Below, piece after piece: positions 25,230-32,673 of a stretch of DNA of 37,789 bases (position 1 is the stretch's first letter; every line of letters begins with the position of its first letter). The position numbers were made by a program, and so were the translations under genes. Under the pieces are notes generated by a model, which worked only from the letters and a program-made list of their open reading frames with translations, did no database searches and was not told the DNA's origin. This DNA comes from JAKVJE01 sp047722305 (GTDB lineage: Bacteria > Actinomycetota > Actinomycetes > Actinomycetales > Microbacteriaceae): positions 1-37,789 of the forward strand of contig JBDNYM010000017.1 of assembly GCA_047722305.1 (NCBI GenBank), read 5' to 3'.

Positions 25230-26111
25230 ATGGAGTTCGATGCCCCGCTCGCGCGTGAGTTGCAGGATCTGCGTCAGCGCCGCAGCGCCGCGGCGAAGTT
25301 GCCGTACCCGCGTCCGCCCCGTCCCCGGGTGATCAGCATCACGAATCAGAAGGGCGGCGTGGGGAAGACCACCAGCGTCGTGAATCTCGCCGCCGCCCTC
25401 GCCCGGGCAGGTCTGCGCGTGCTGGTGCTCGATCTGGACCCGCAAGGGAACGCCTCCAGCGGCCTGGGCCTCGACATCCGCTCCGGGGCGCCGGGTATCT
25501 ACGAGGTGCTCATCGGCGCCAATCAGCTCGCAGACGTGGTCGTCGGCGTGGAGGAGAGCCCAAACCTTTCCTGTGCGCCCTCCAGTCTCGATCTGGCTGG
25601 TGCCGAGATCGAGCTTGTTGACCTGAAGCGCCGTGAGTTCCGGCTCCGGGATGCGTTGAGCGCGTACTGGCGCACCCATCCGGGCGCGTTCGACTATGTG
25701 CTGATCGACTGCCCGCCCAGTCTGGGGCTGCTGACGGTGAACGCGTTCGTTGCCGCGAGCGAAGTTCTCATCCCGATCCAATGCGAGTACTACGCACTGG
25801 AGGGTCTGAGCCAGCTGCTGCATAACGTCAGCCTGGTGAACCGGAGTCTGAATCCGCAGCTGCGGGTCACCACCATCCTGCTGACCATGTACGATTCCCG
25901 CACCCGGCTGGCCGCGGATGTGGCGGGGCAGGTGCGCTCCACCTTTCCACAGCAGACACTGCAGGCGGTTATTCCACGCAGCGTGCGGGTCTCGGAGGCT
26001 CCGAGCTACGGATCGAGTGTGATCGAGTACGACGGTGGATCAAAAGGGGCAATCGCCTACCTGGAGGCGGCCTCGGAACTTGCGGTGAGAGGAGCCGACC
26101 ATGGCGCGTAA
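25230..26111 (+). CDS. parA: Chromosome-partitioning ATPase ParA (Soj)
   Basis: 293 residues. A short N-terminal segment (PLARELQDLRQRR) precedes the deviant Walker A KGGVGKTT (41-48), LVLDLDPQGNAS, the Walker B-like VLIDCPPSLGLLTVNA and RVSEAPSYGSSV. This is the chromosomal ParA/MinD-type ATPase that binds DNA as an ATP dimer and moves ParB-parS complexes. AGAGG (25215-25219) and AGGTGAGG are upstream of the ATG. Its 3' end overlaps parB by 11 bp. It belongs to the origin segregation module with the three parS sites. Confidence 0.96.
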   Translation: MEFDAPLARELQDLRQRRSAAAKLPYPRPPRPRVISITNQKGGVGKTTSVVNLAAALARAGLRVLVLDLDPQGNASSGLGLDIRSGAPGIYEVLIGANQLADVVVGVEESPNLSCAPSSLDLAGAEIELVDLKRREFRLRDALSAYWRTHPGAFDYVLIDCPPSLGLLTVNAFVAASEVLIPIQCEYYALEGLSQLLHNVSLVNRSLNPQLRVTTILLTMYDSRTRLAADVAGQVRSTFPQQTLQAVIPRSVRVSEAPSYGSSVIEYDGGSKGAIAYLEAASELAVRGADHGA

Positions 26112-27066
26112 GAAGGGTGGACTGGGTCGGGGGATCGGTGCGCTCATCCCGAACATGACGGAGCTCGCGCGGGAGACCTCTCCAGACGGGGAATCGACTG
26201 AGCACAGTCCGCGGCCGGCGGATCTGTTCTTCGAGCAGACAGCCGACGCCGAGCAGTTGCCGTCGGTTCCCGGACTGCGGCTCATCTCCGTCGATCCGGA
26301 GGCGGTCGTCCCGAATCCGCGGCAGCCCCGCCGGGAGTTCGACCAGGAGGCGCTGGACGAACTTGTGCACTCGGTGCGCGAGTTCGGCGTCATGCAGCCG
26401 ATCGTTGTGCGCCCGCAGTCCGGTGGGGGGTACGAGCTGATCATGGGGGAGCGGCGTCTGCGCGCCTCTAAACTCGCGGGCCTGACGTCCATTCCGGCGA
26501 TCGTGCGCGAGGCCGGCGACGAGGACATGCTGCGGGATGCCCTGCTGGAAAACCTGCACCGTTCGAACCTGAACCCGATCGAGGAGGCGAGCGCGTATCA
26601 GCAGCTCCTGACCGACTTCGGAATCACGCAGGAGCAGCTCGCTGAGCGCATCGGGCGGTCGCGACCGCAGGTGTCCAACATGCTGCGGCTGCTGCGCCTT
26701 CCGGAGCAGGTGCAGACCAAGGTGGCGGCGGGCGTCCTCTCCATGGGACATGCCCGCACGCTGGTGGCTTTGCGGGATCCGGCACGTGCCGAGCAGTTGG
26801 CCACCGAGATCATCGAGCGCGGTCTGAGCGTGCGCGAAACCGAGCAGTTGGCCAAGAATGAGGCGGCGGCGAAGCCGACTCGGCCGCGGGCCGGACATGT
26901 GGGGGCCGTCCTCGACGACCTGGCGACTCGGCTCGGGGACGAGTGGGGAACGAGCGTGCACATCTCTCTGGGGCGCAAGAAGGGCAAGCTCACCATTGAT
27001 TTCGCCACCGTCGCCGACCTGAATCGCATTCTGCGCGAGCTCGGGCAAGCCGGGCTCGACCGCTGA
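26101..27066 (+). CDS. parB: Chromosome-partitioning protein ParB (Spo0J), CTPase and DNA-binding
   Basis: 321 residues, beginning MARKKGGLGRGIGALIPN, typical of actinobacterial ParB. The CTP-binding motifs are visible as GERRLRAS and the ENLHRSNLNPIEEA segment. The helix-turn-helix TQEQLAERIGRSRPQVSNML (about 176-195) recognises parS. The C-terminal about 60 residues form the dimerisation domain. ParB loads at parS and slides as a CTP-bound clamp. It overlaps parA by 11 bp, with an internal AGGAG as ribosome site, and ends in a very strong terminator. Confidence 0.97.
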   Translation: MARKKGGLGRGIGALIPNMTELARETSPDGESTEHSPRPADLFFEQTADAEQLPSVPGLRLISVDPEAVVPNPRQPRREFDQEALDELVHSVREFGVMQPIVVRPQSGGGYELIMGERRLRASKLAGLTSIPAIVREAGDEDMLRDALLENLHRSNLNPIEEASAYQQLLTDFGITQEQLAERIGRSRPQVSNMLRLLRLPEQVQTKVAAGVLSMGHARTLVALRDPARAEQLATEIIERGLSVRETEQLAKNEAAAKPTRPRAGHVGAVLDDLATRLGDEWGTSVHISLGRKKGKLTIDFATVADLNRILRELGQAGLDR

Positions 27067-27116
27067 GGCCGGGCGACGGAGCCGAATAAGCGGGATTCAG
27101 ACCCGCGACAGACGGT

Positions 27117-27154
27117 AAGAACGCCCGCGCACTCGTCGGTGCGCGGGCGTTCTT
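27117..27154. terminator. Strong bidirectional terminator between parB and trxA
   Basis: A perfect 16-bp stem, AAGAACGCCCGCGCAC (27117-27132) and its complement GTGCGCGGGCGTTCTT (27139-27154), encloses a 6-nt loop. It has TTCTT on the plus side and the mirrored AAGAA on the other, so it can stop both parB and the convergent trxA-trxB transcripts. It is the best terminator in the window. Confidence 0.93.
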
Positions 27155-27166
27155 GGCGGGGGTGGA

Positions 27167-27182
27167 TGTTTCACGTGAAACA
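27167..27182. promoter_or_regulatory. parS: parS site 2
   Basis: A second perfect copy of TGTTTCACGTGAAACA, in the intergenic space between the parB terminator and the trxA stop, about 7.1 kb from the oriC edge. Confidence 0.97.
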
Positions 27183-27223
27183 TCTCTGCCGGGAACGACG
27201 CGAAGGTGTCTCGGCGCTCGGGG

Positions 27224-27550
27224 TTACTTCGTCAGGTACTTCTCCAGCTCGCGCGCCAGCACCAGCTTCGGACGAGTGCCGACGACCTCGGTTACGACCT
27301 CGCCGCCCTTGAAGAGCTTCATGGCTGGGATGGAGGAGATGCGGTACGCAGCCGCGATGTCGGGATTCTCGTCCACGTTGAGCTTTGCAACCTTGATGTC
27401 GCCCTCGTTGTCGGTGGCGTACTCATCGAGGATCGGGCCCATCGCCCGGCACGGGCCGCACCAGGACGCCCAGAAGTCGACGAGGACCGGGACATTGGAA
27501 TCGATGACGTCCTGCTTGAAGGTGGCGGAAGAGGTGGTGATGACGCTCAT
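27224..27550 (-). CDS. trxA: Thioredoxin
   Basis: 108 residues, normal for thioredoxin 1. The redox motif is WCGPC with Cys31 and Cys34, and the conserved cis-proline lies in ISSIPAM. There is no signal peptide, so it is a cytoplasmic disulfide reductant. AAGGA lies six bases before the ATG. The gene follows trxB by 51 bp on the same strand, so its own reductase is almost certainly co-transcribed. Confidence 0.97.
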   Translation of the reverse strand: MSVITTSSATFKQDVIDSNVPVLVDFWASWCGPCRAMGPILDEYATDNEGDIKVAKLNVDENPDIAAAYRISSIPAMKLFKGGEVVTEVVGTRPKLVLARELEKYLTK

Positions 27551-27601
27551 GGGGTTCCTTAGGGGTAGGTGTAGGTGGTGGGGTATGCGGACGAGAGAGG
27601 T

Positions 27602-28558
27602 TCAGCGGGCGGCCGTTGCCGGGGCAGCGACGGCTTCGTCGAGTTGCGAGAGGTAGTTCTGGCAGTCGAGGGCGGCGACGCAGCCAGAGCCGGCGGCCGT
27701 GATGGCCTGCCGGTAGGTCGAGTCGAGCACATCGCCCGCTGCGAAGACGCCGGGGATATTGGTCTGGGAGCTGCGGCCGGCGACCTGGATGTAGCCGGCC
27801 GCGTCGAGTTCCACCTGGCCGCGCAGCAGATCGGTGCGGGGGTCGTTGCCGATCGCCTCGAAGACGCCGTCGAGCGCCAGGTCGCGCTGGACGCCGGTGT
27901 GAACGTCCGTCAGCGTGATCCCGGTCAACTGGTCGTCGCCCAGCAAGGCGCTGACGTGGCTATCCCAGATGAACTCGATCTTCGGATTCGCCAGGGCGCG
28001 CTCCTGCATGATCCGGGAAGCGCGCAGTTCGTGTCGCCGGTGCACGACGTACACCTTCGAGGCGAAGCGAGTGAGGAAAGTGGCCTCCTCCATGGCGGAG
28101 TCGCCGCCGCCGATCACGGCGATCGTCTTGTCCGTGAAGAAGAAGCCGTCGCAGGTGGCGCACCAGGAGAGGCCGTGGCCGCTGAGGCGGTCTTCTTCGG
28201 GCAGACCGAGACGACGGTATGCCGAACCGGTGGAGACGATCACGGAACGAGCTTCATAGGTGTCGCCGAGTCCGGTGCGCACCTTCTTCACCGGACCGGT
28301 CAGGTCGACCGCGTCGACGTCGTCATAGACGACTTCGGTGCCGAAACGTTCGGCCTGCTTCTGCATGATGGCCATGAGATCCGGACCCTGGACGCCATCT
28401 TCGAAGCCGGGGTAGTTCTCGACCAGGGTGGTCTTCATGAGTTCTCCGCCAGTTTCGACCGAACTGGCAATGACCAGGGGCTCCAGCCCGGCGCGCGCGG
28501 CATAGATGGCTGCCGTCCAGCCGGCAGGGCCGGATCCGATGATGAGTACCTCGCGCAT
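27602..28558 (-). CDS. trxB: Thioredoxin reductase (NADPH, FAD)
   Basis: 318 residues. The FAD-binding GSGPAG (8-13), the redox-active CATC (C133, C136), the NADPH-binding GGGDSAMEEA, and a C-terminal FAD motif GVFAAGDV are all present. It transfers electrons from NADPH to thioredoxin encoded downstream. GGAGAGG precedes the ATG by a few bases. Length is standard for the low-molecular-weight reductase. In related genomes the gene upstream is usually murJ; here it is a non-coding stretch of 281 bp. Confidence 0.97.
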   Translation of the reverse strand: MREVLIIGSGPAGWTAAIYAARAGLEPLVIASSVETGGELMKTTLVENYPGFEDGVQGPDLMAIMQKQAERFGTEVVYDDVDAVDLTGPVKKVRTGLGDTYEARSVIVSTGSAYRRLGLPEEDRLSGHGLSWCATCDGFFFTDKTIAVIGGGDSAMEEATFLTRFASKVYVVHRRHELRASRIMQERALANPKIEFIWDSHVSALLGDDQLTGITLTDVHTGVQRDLALDGVFEAIGNDPRTDLLRGQVELDAAGYIQVAGRSSQTNIPGVFAAGDVLDSTYRQAITAAGSGCVAALDCQNYLSQLDEAVAAPATAAR

Positions 28559-28570
28559 GCTCGCCTCTCC

Positions 28571-28594
28571 GTGGTGATCAGGGTGGTGATCAGG
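28571..28594. repeat. Tandem 12-bp repeat in the trxB leader
   Basis: GTGGTGATCAGG occurs twice head to tail (28571-28582 and 28583-28594), 13 bp upstream of the trxB start codon. TATATA follows directly at about 28596-28601, rare in this GC-rich context. The repeat could be a regulator site or an untranslated-leader duplication. In the 28559-28839 gap I see only this repeat and parS site 3, and no credible gene. Confidence 0.55.
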
Positions 28595-28710
28595 TATATA
28601 GAACGGATCCTAGTGGAGCCGCATTCCCATCGCCGCAGAGCGCCTATGGCCGGTGCAGGTTGATCCGATGGCTCGGGAGGGGTCCGTGGGAAGCGGGATC
28701 GGAGTCGTGA

Positions 28711-28726
28711 TGTTTCACGTGAAACA
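28711..28726. promoter_or_regulatory. parS: parS site 3
   Basis: A third perfect TGTTTCACGTGAAACA, between trxB and the DUF6049 gene, about 8.7 kb from the oriC edge. It lies where murJ is usually found in related chromosomes. Confidence 0.97.
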
Positions 28727-28839
28727 TCCGATGTCGCCAGCGGTGCCGAGCAAGCGTCTCGTCGGTAAACGCTTCTGAACACCGCCAGATTTCTGGTGGG
28801 ATCTGCTGGTGCCGGCTGGGTTCGAAACCGCCCCGACGG

Positions 28840-30852
28840 TCAGTGCGCGTGCTTGGCGGGCGGGGCGCCCGGTCCGTCGCCGCGTCGTCCCCGGCGGAAC
28901 GCCCGGATGATCCCGGCCAGCAGGAAGATACCCAGGAGGGTCGCCAGGATGGCCGTGCCCCAGCCCTCCCAGTCGGCACGGATCGTCATGGTGCGCACGA
29001 GGGGCTTGCTGATGACGGTGCCGTCGGCGGTGGCGAGGCGGAAGACGAGATCGACCGAGCCGTTGGCCACGGCCGATACGGGCACCCGGGCGGTCTCCGA
29101 GGTGTGCGGATCGACGTTCACGGCGACGTGCTGGGTCACCTGGGCCCGGCCATTCGAGGGCGCGGTCTCGACGTACACGCGCACCGGCCAGTCGGAGGTG
29201 TTCTGCACGGGCACAGGGATGACGGAGTTGCCGCTGACCAGGGTGACGGCGGTGGCCGAGGAGAGCTGAACGGCGGTGCCGTATCCCTGATTGGCGGTGG
29301 TGGCCGTGGTGATCGCCGCCTGGCGCTCGGTGGAGTCTGCCGTCCAGCTGCGGCTGAGCAGGGTCAGCGCCAGCCGGTTGGCGGCCGTTTTCGGGACGCC
29401 CTTCGTGACGACCGTGCTGAATGTGTCGACGGTGCCCAGCGATCGCAGCAGGGTCTGCGCCCCCGGGGTTGGGGCTGTGGCCGGCGCCTGTTGCTCGCCG
29501 ATACGAATCTGCGTGCGCGAGCCCGATTCCGCGTGGACGGCGCCGGACCACTGCAGCCCGTAGGCGGAGGTCGTCGCGCCGAGCAGGGCCTGTAGCTGGT
29601 CGGCGTGCTGCCACCAGCCGAACGGCAGCAGGGCGGTCACCGCCGGCGTCTGAGCCTTCTGCAGCGACTCCACGAGGGCATTGGCGGCGAACTGGTTGAT
29701 CAGGCGCCCCTGTTCGGACAGAGTCGTGCTCGCGTTGAGGTCGCTCAGCACCTCATCCAGCGCCGTGGTGGTGGCGACGACCTTCGTCGAGCTGTTGGAA
29801 AGCCGATTACGGGACAGGGCGGTAGCCGTTCCGGACAGCGCCTCACCTCGGACCACCGCCGTGGTGTAGCCGCCGCTGCGCAGCAGGCGCAGGCCGGCGG
29901 TGGTGGGGCCGGGCGACACGGTGATGTCGGTGCGAGTCCAGGGCAGCAGCTTGCCGATGTCCGCATTGGGCAGGGTGCGAGTGCCCAATGCGGCGATGGT
30001 GTCGGTGTCCGCGTCGCCATAGACGAGTGGGATCAGGTGCTCCTGGGCCTTCAGCTGCGCCAGCCAGGCGGTCGCCGAGCGGGGGGCTTTCGACCCGAGC
30101 GCCTCGATGGAGGCGGGGATGCGGGGATCGACGGCGAGGACCACCGGGGCGCGGTCGACGGCGGCGAGCTGCTGGGTCAGGGTGCCGGACGCGGAGGTCA
30201 ACGTCCCGAGCGAGGCGGCTGGGATGAGAGCGGTGGTGCCGACGGCGGGGGTGGTGATGGGGACGACCAGGCGCACGTCGCGCACGTCGCGGGAGGTGAC
30301 GTTCCAGCTGGTCACGAAGGGGGTGCGTGCGCCGGTGCGCCCGAGCCGCACCGAGAAGCCGAGAGCGCCTTCCTGCGACCGGGAGTTCCAGGTGGGAATC
30401 TGCTCGGCGGGCACTGACAGCGGGACGACGGTCTGGGCGCCGGCGGCGACTTGGAAGGGGGCACTGGTGGCGAGCTGCACGGCCGGGGCGGTCGCGTCGG
30501 GGGCCATCCAGCTGTCTACGGCTGTCGTCGAGGTGAGCAGAGACCGACGCATGGACAGTACGACCTGGGTGGTGTCGATCGCGGTGTCTGACGGTGCGGT
30601 GACGGTGACCTCGAGGTTGAGATCCACGTTGTTCGCCAGCTCCGAGCCGCCGTCGACATTGACGGTCAACTGGGGCTGATCGCTGGAGGAGATGCTGGTG
30701 TCGGAGCGCACGGCATGTCGAGTCGAAGTCGCCGGCTGGGCGGCGCTCGCGGCCGCAGCCGCGGGGGCCGGGGCGGTGGGGAGCCCCCCGGTGAGGGCGA
30801 GGGTGAGGGCGGCCAGCAGCAGGGCGAATGATCGCAGGGCTGGGCTCAGCAT
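28840..30852 (-). CDS. Large exported single-pass membrane protein, DUF6049-like
   Basis: 670 residues from ATG 30852, which has GGAGAG at a six-base distance; the GTG one codon earlier is too close to it. A signal sequence (about residues 1-36, ending APAAAAAS) is followed by a long Thr/Ala/Ser-rich extracellular part with beta-rich segments near both ends and a central region of possible glycosidase/deacetylase-like fold (VLAVDPRIP, TALLPFGWW). A transmembrane helix near the C-terminus (WGTAILATLLGIFLLAGII) precedes a basic cytosolic tail. The arrangement matches the actinobacterial DUF6049 proteins that lie between pcnA and murJ. They are suspected to act in envelope assembly, but function is unknown. 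It diverges from pcnA. Confidence 0.85.
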   Translation of the reverse strand: MLSPALRSFALLLAALTLALTGGLPTAPAPAAAAASAAQPATSTRHAVRSDTSISSSDQPQLTVNVDGGSELANNVDLNLEVTVTAPSDTAIDTTQVVLSMRRSLLTSTTAVDSWMAPDATAPAVQLATSAPFQVAAGAQTVVPLSVPAEQIPTWNSRSQEGALGFSVRLGRTGARTPFVTSWNVTSRDVRDVRLVVPITTPAVGTTALIPAASLGTLTSASGTLTQQLAAVDRAPVVLAVDPRIPASIEALGSKAPRSATAWLAQLKAQEHLIPLVYGDADTDTIAALGTRTLPNADIGKLLPWTRTDITVSPGPTTAGLRLLRSGGYTTAVVRGEALSGTATALSRNRLSNSSTKVVATTTALDEVLSDLNASTTLSEQGRLINQFAANALVESLQKAQTPAVTALLPFGWWQHADQLQALLGATTSAYGLQWSGAVHAESGSRTQIRIGEQQAPATAPTPGAQTLLRSLGTVDTFSTVVTKGVPKTAANRLALTLLSRSWTADSTERQAAITTATTANQGYGTAVQLSSATAVTLVSGNSVIPVPVQNTSDWPVRVYVETAPSNGRAQVTQHVAVNVDPHTSETARVPVSAVANGSVDLVFRLATADGTVISKPLVRTMTIRADWEGWGTAILATLLGIFLLAGIIRAFRRGRRGDGPGAPPAKHAH

Positions 30853-30961
30853 CACGTTCTCTCCGCGGTTCGGACGACCGCACGTCGGTTGGACCTGCTC
30901 ATTCTACGAAACTTGTCCGGAGCACATCCTGTGCGCCCGGTGTCGCGTCGGGGGCTGTGCC

Positions 30962-32398
30962 ATGATGGGGAGGATGCAATCCGTGCTCCAGGCTGTCGGC
31001 GACATGATGGCACATACCGACCTTCCCCTGCTGCAGAAGTTGGGGGAGGCGTTCGTCGGACACGGGTTCGAGTTGGCCCTCGTCGGCGGGTCGGTGCGGG
31101 ATGCCGCACTGGGGCGGCCTCCGTCAGACTTCGACTTCACCACCAACGCCTCCTGTGACGAGGCGCTCGCCGTCCTCGTCCCGTTGAGCACCGCCCATTG
31201 GGACGTCGGCCGGCAGTTCGGCACCGTCGGGGCCCGCGTGGACGGTGTGAAGGTCGAGGTCACCACGTACCGCGCCGACGCGTACGACCACGTGACGCGA
31301 AAGCCGATGGTGGCCTTCGGCGACAACCTGGAGGACGATCTCAAACGCCGCGACTTCACGGTGAACGCCATGGCGCTGCGGCTGCCGGACCGGGTGCTTG
31401 TCGACCCGTATGGGGGAGTGGCGGATGTCGCGGCCGGTGTGCTGCGCACTCCGGGCGCTCCGGAGGTGTCGTTCTCGGACGACCCGCTGCGGATGCTGCG
31501 GGCGGCCCGGTTCGTGTCTCAGCTTCGATTCACGCTGGACCCGGCGGTGTTCGCGGCCATGACGGCGATGCGGGAGACCATCGGCATCGTCTCTTCGGAG
31601 CGGGTCGGCGCCGAGCTGATGAAACTCATCACGGGGACGGACCCGGTGTCGGGGCTGCGGGCGCTGACGGATGCGGGCCTCGCCGATCTGGTGCTGCCTG
31701 AGCTGCCGGCGCTGAAGCTGCACACCGATGAGCACCATCGGCATAAAGACGTCTTCGAGCACTCCCTGACCGTGTTGCAGCAGGCCATCGATCAGGAGCC
31801 CGACGGCGCGGACGCGGTGCTGCGCTGGGCGGCGCTGCTGCACGACTGCGGCAAGCCGGCCACTCGCCGGTTCGGCCCCGGCGGCGTGGTGTCGTTCCAC
31901 AACCACGAGCGGGTCGGTGCCCGGCTGGCGCGCAAGCGGCTGCGGGCGCTGCATTACGACAAAGACTTCATCGGTGAGGTCTGCCGGCTGATCGAACTGC
32001 ACATGCGCTTCTTCGGCTACGGCGAGAGTGCCTGGACAGATTCGGCGGTGCGCCGGTACGTCCGCGACGCGGGACCGCTGCTGCCCCGACTGCACATTCT
32101 GACCAAGGCCGACATGACCACCCGCAACCAGCGCAAGGCGGCCCACCTGCGGGCGGTCTACCAGTCGCTCGAGGATCGGATCGACGTTCTCCAGACTCAA
32201 GAGGAGCTGGACGCGATCCGCCCGGAACTGGACGGGTCTCAGATCATGCGCATCCTCGGCCTGCAACCGGGACCGGCGGTGGGGCGCGCCTACGCCTTCC
32301 TGCTGGAGTTGCGCCTCGACGAGGGCCCGATCGGCGCCGACGCCGCGGAGCAGCGCCTCCGGGAGTGGTGGGCGCAGGCCGGGGCGGCTGACCACTGA
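30962..32398 (+). CDS. pcnA: CCA tRNA nucleotidyltransferase
   Basis: 478 residues from ATG 30962; ATGs at 30965 and 30974 are alternatives, the last with GGGGAGG directly against it. The class II nucleotidyltransferase head has LVGGSVRDAALG and the catalytic S-D-F-D-F (Asp56, Asp58). The RRDFTVNAMA and DPLRMLRAARF motifs follow. A C-terminal HD domain includes LLHDCGKPATRR (His294-Asp295). It adds CCA to tRNA 3' ends, which both tRNA genes in this window need. The often-used name pcnA reflects similarity to poly(A) polymerase. It ends about 135 bp before the homopolymer block. Confidence 0.95.
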   Translation: MMGRMQSVLQAVGDMMAHTDLPLLQKLGEAFVGHGFELALVGGSVRDAALGRPPSDFDFTTNASCDEALAVLVPLSTAHWDVGRQFGTVGARVDGVKVEVTTYRADAYDHVTRKPMVAFGDNLEDDLKRRDFTVNAMALRLPDRVLVDPYGGVADVAAGVLRTPGAPEVSFSDDPLRMLRAARFVSQLRFTLDPAVFAAMTAMRETIGIVSSERVGAELMKLITGTDPVSGLRALTDAGLADLVLPELPALKLHTDEHHRHKDVFEHSLTVLQQAIDQEPDGADAVLRWAALLHDCGKPATRRFGPGGVVSFHNHERVGARLARKRLRALHYDKDFIGEVCRLIELHMRFFGYGESAWTDSAVRRYVRDAGPLLPRLHILTKADMTTRNQRKAAHLRAVYQSLEDRIDVLQTQEELDAIRPELDGSQIMRILGLQPGPAVGRAYAFLLELRLDEGPIGADAAEQRLREWWAQAGAADH

Positions 32399-32533
32399 CG
32401 CGCGGCGGTCCTCCTGACGGCGGCAGCGGTCTCATCTCCGTGGACATCGCCGGTCGTGCGGGTATCGCAGCGACCGGGCATACCGCGAGGCGCCGCCGCG
32501 CGGCGGGCGATTCGTATCCGGCAAGCTGAGGAC

Positions 32534-32658
32534 GGGGGGGTTTGTTGTAGGGGAAACCAACCCCCCCCCCCCCACCCCCCGCCACACGCGGGGGGCGGTT
32601 TACCCCCCCGGCGCGGGGGGGGGGGGGGGGGGGCGGCCCCCCCCCCCCCCCCCCCCCC
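32534..32658. other. G/C homopolymer block, probable sequencing or assembly artefact
   Basis: Within 125 bp there are runs of 7 G (32534-32540), 13 C (32561-32573), 6 C (32575-32580), 7 C (32603-32609), 19 G (32615-32633) and 22 C (32637-32658). No other run in the window approaches this. It lies in the gap between the convergent pcnA and surface-protein genes, where a GC-rich terminator would be expected. The G19-C22 pair would form a single hairpin. Either a hard-to-sequence terminator was misread, or poly-G reads were built into a false junction. The rest of the 275-bp gap shows nothing recognisable. Confidence 0.8.
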
Positions 32659-32673
32659 GCCCCCACCGCGCAG

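Noticed and set aside
32534..32658. Homopolymer tract as a phase-variation switch for the surface protein
   Set aside because: It lies after the stop codon, 3.6 kb from the promoter and start, so length changes would not alter the protein or its transcription start.
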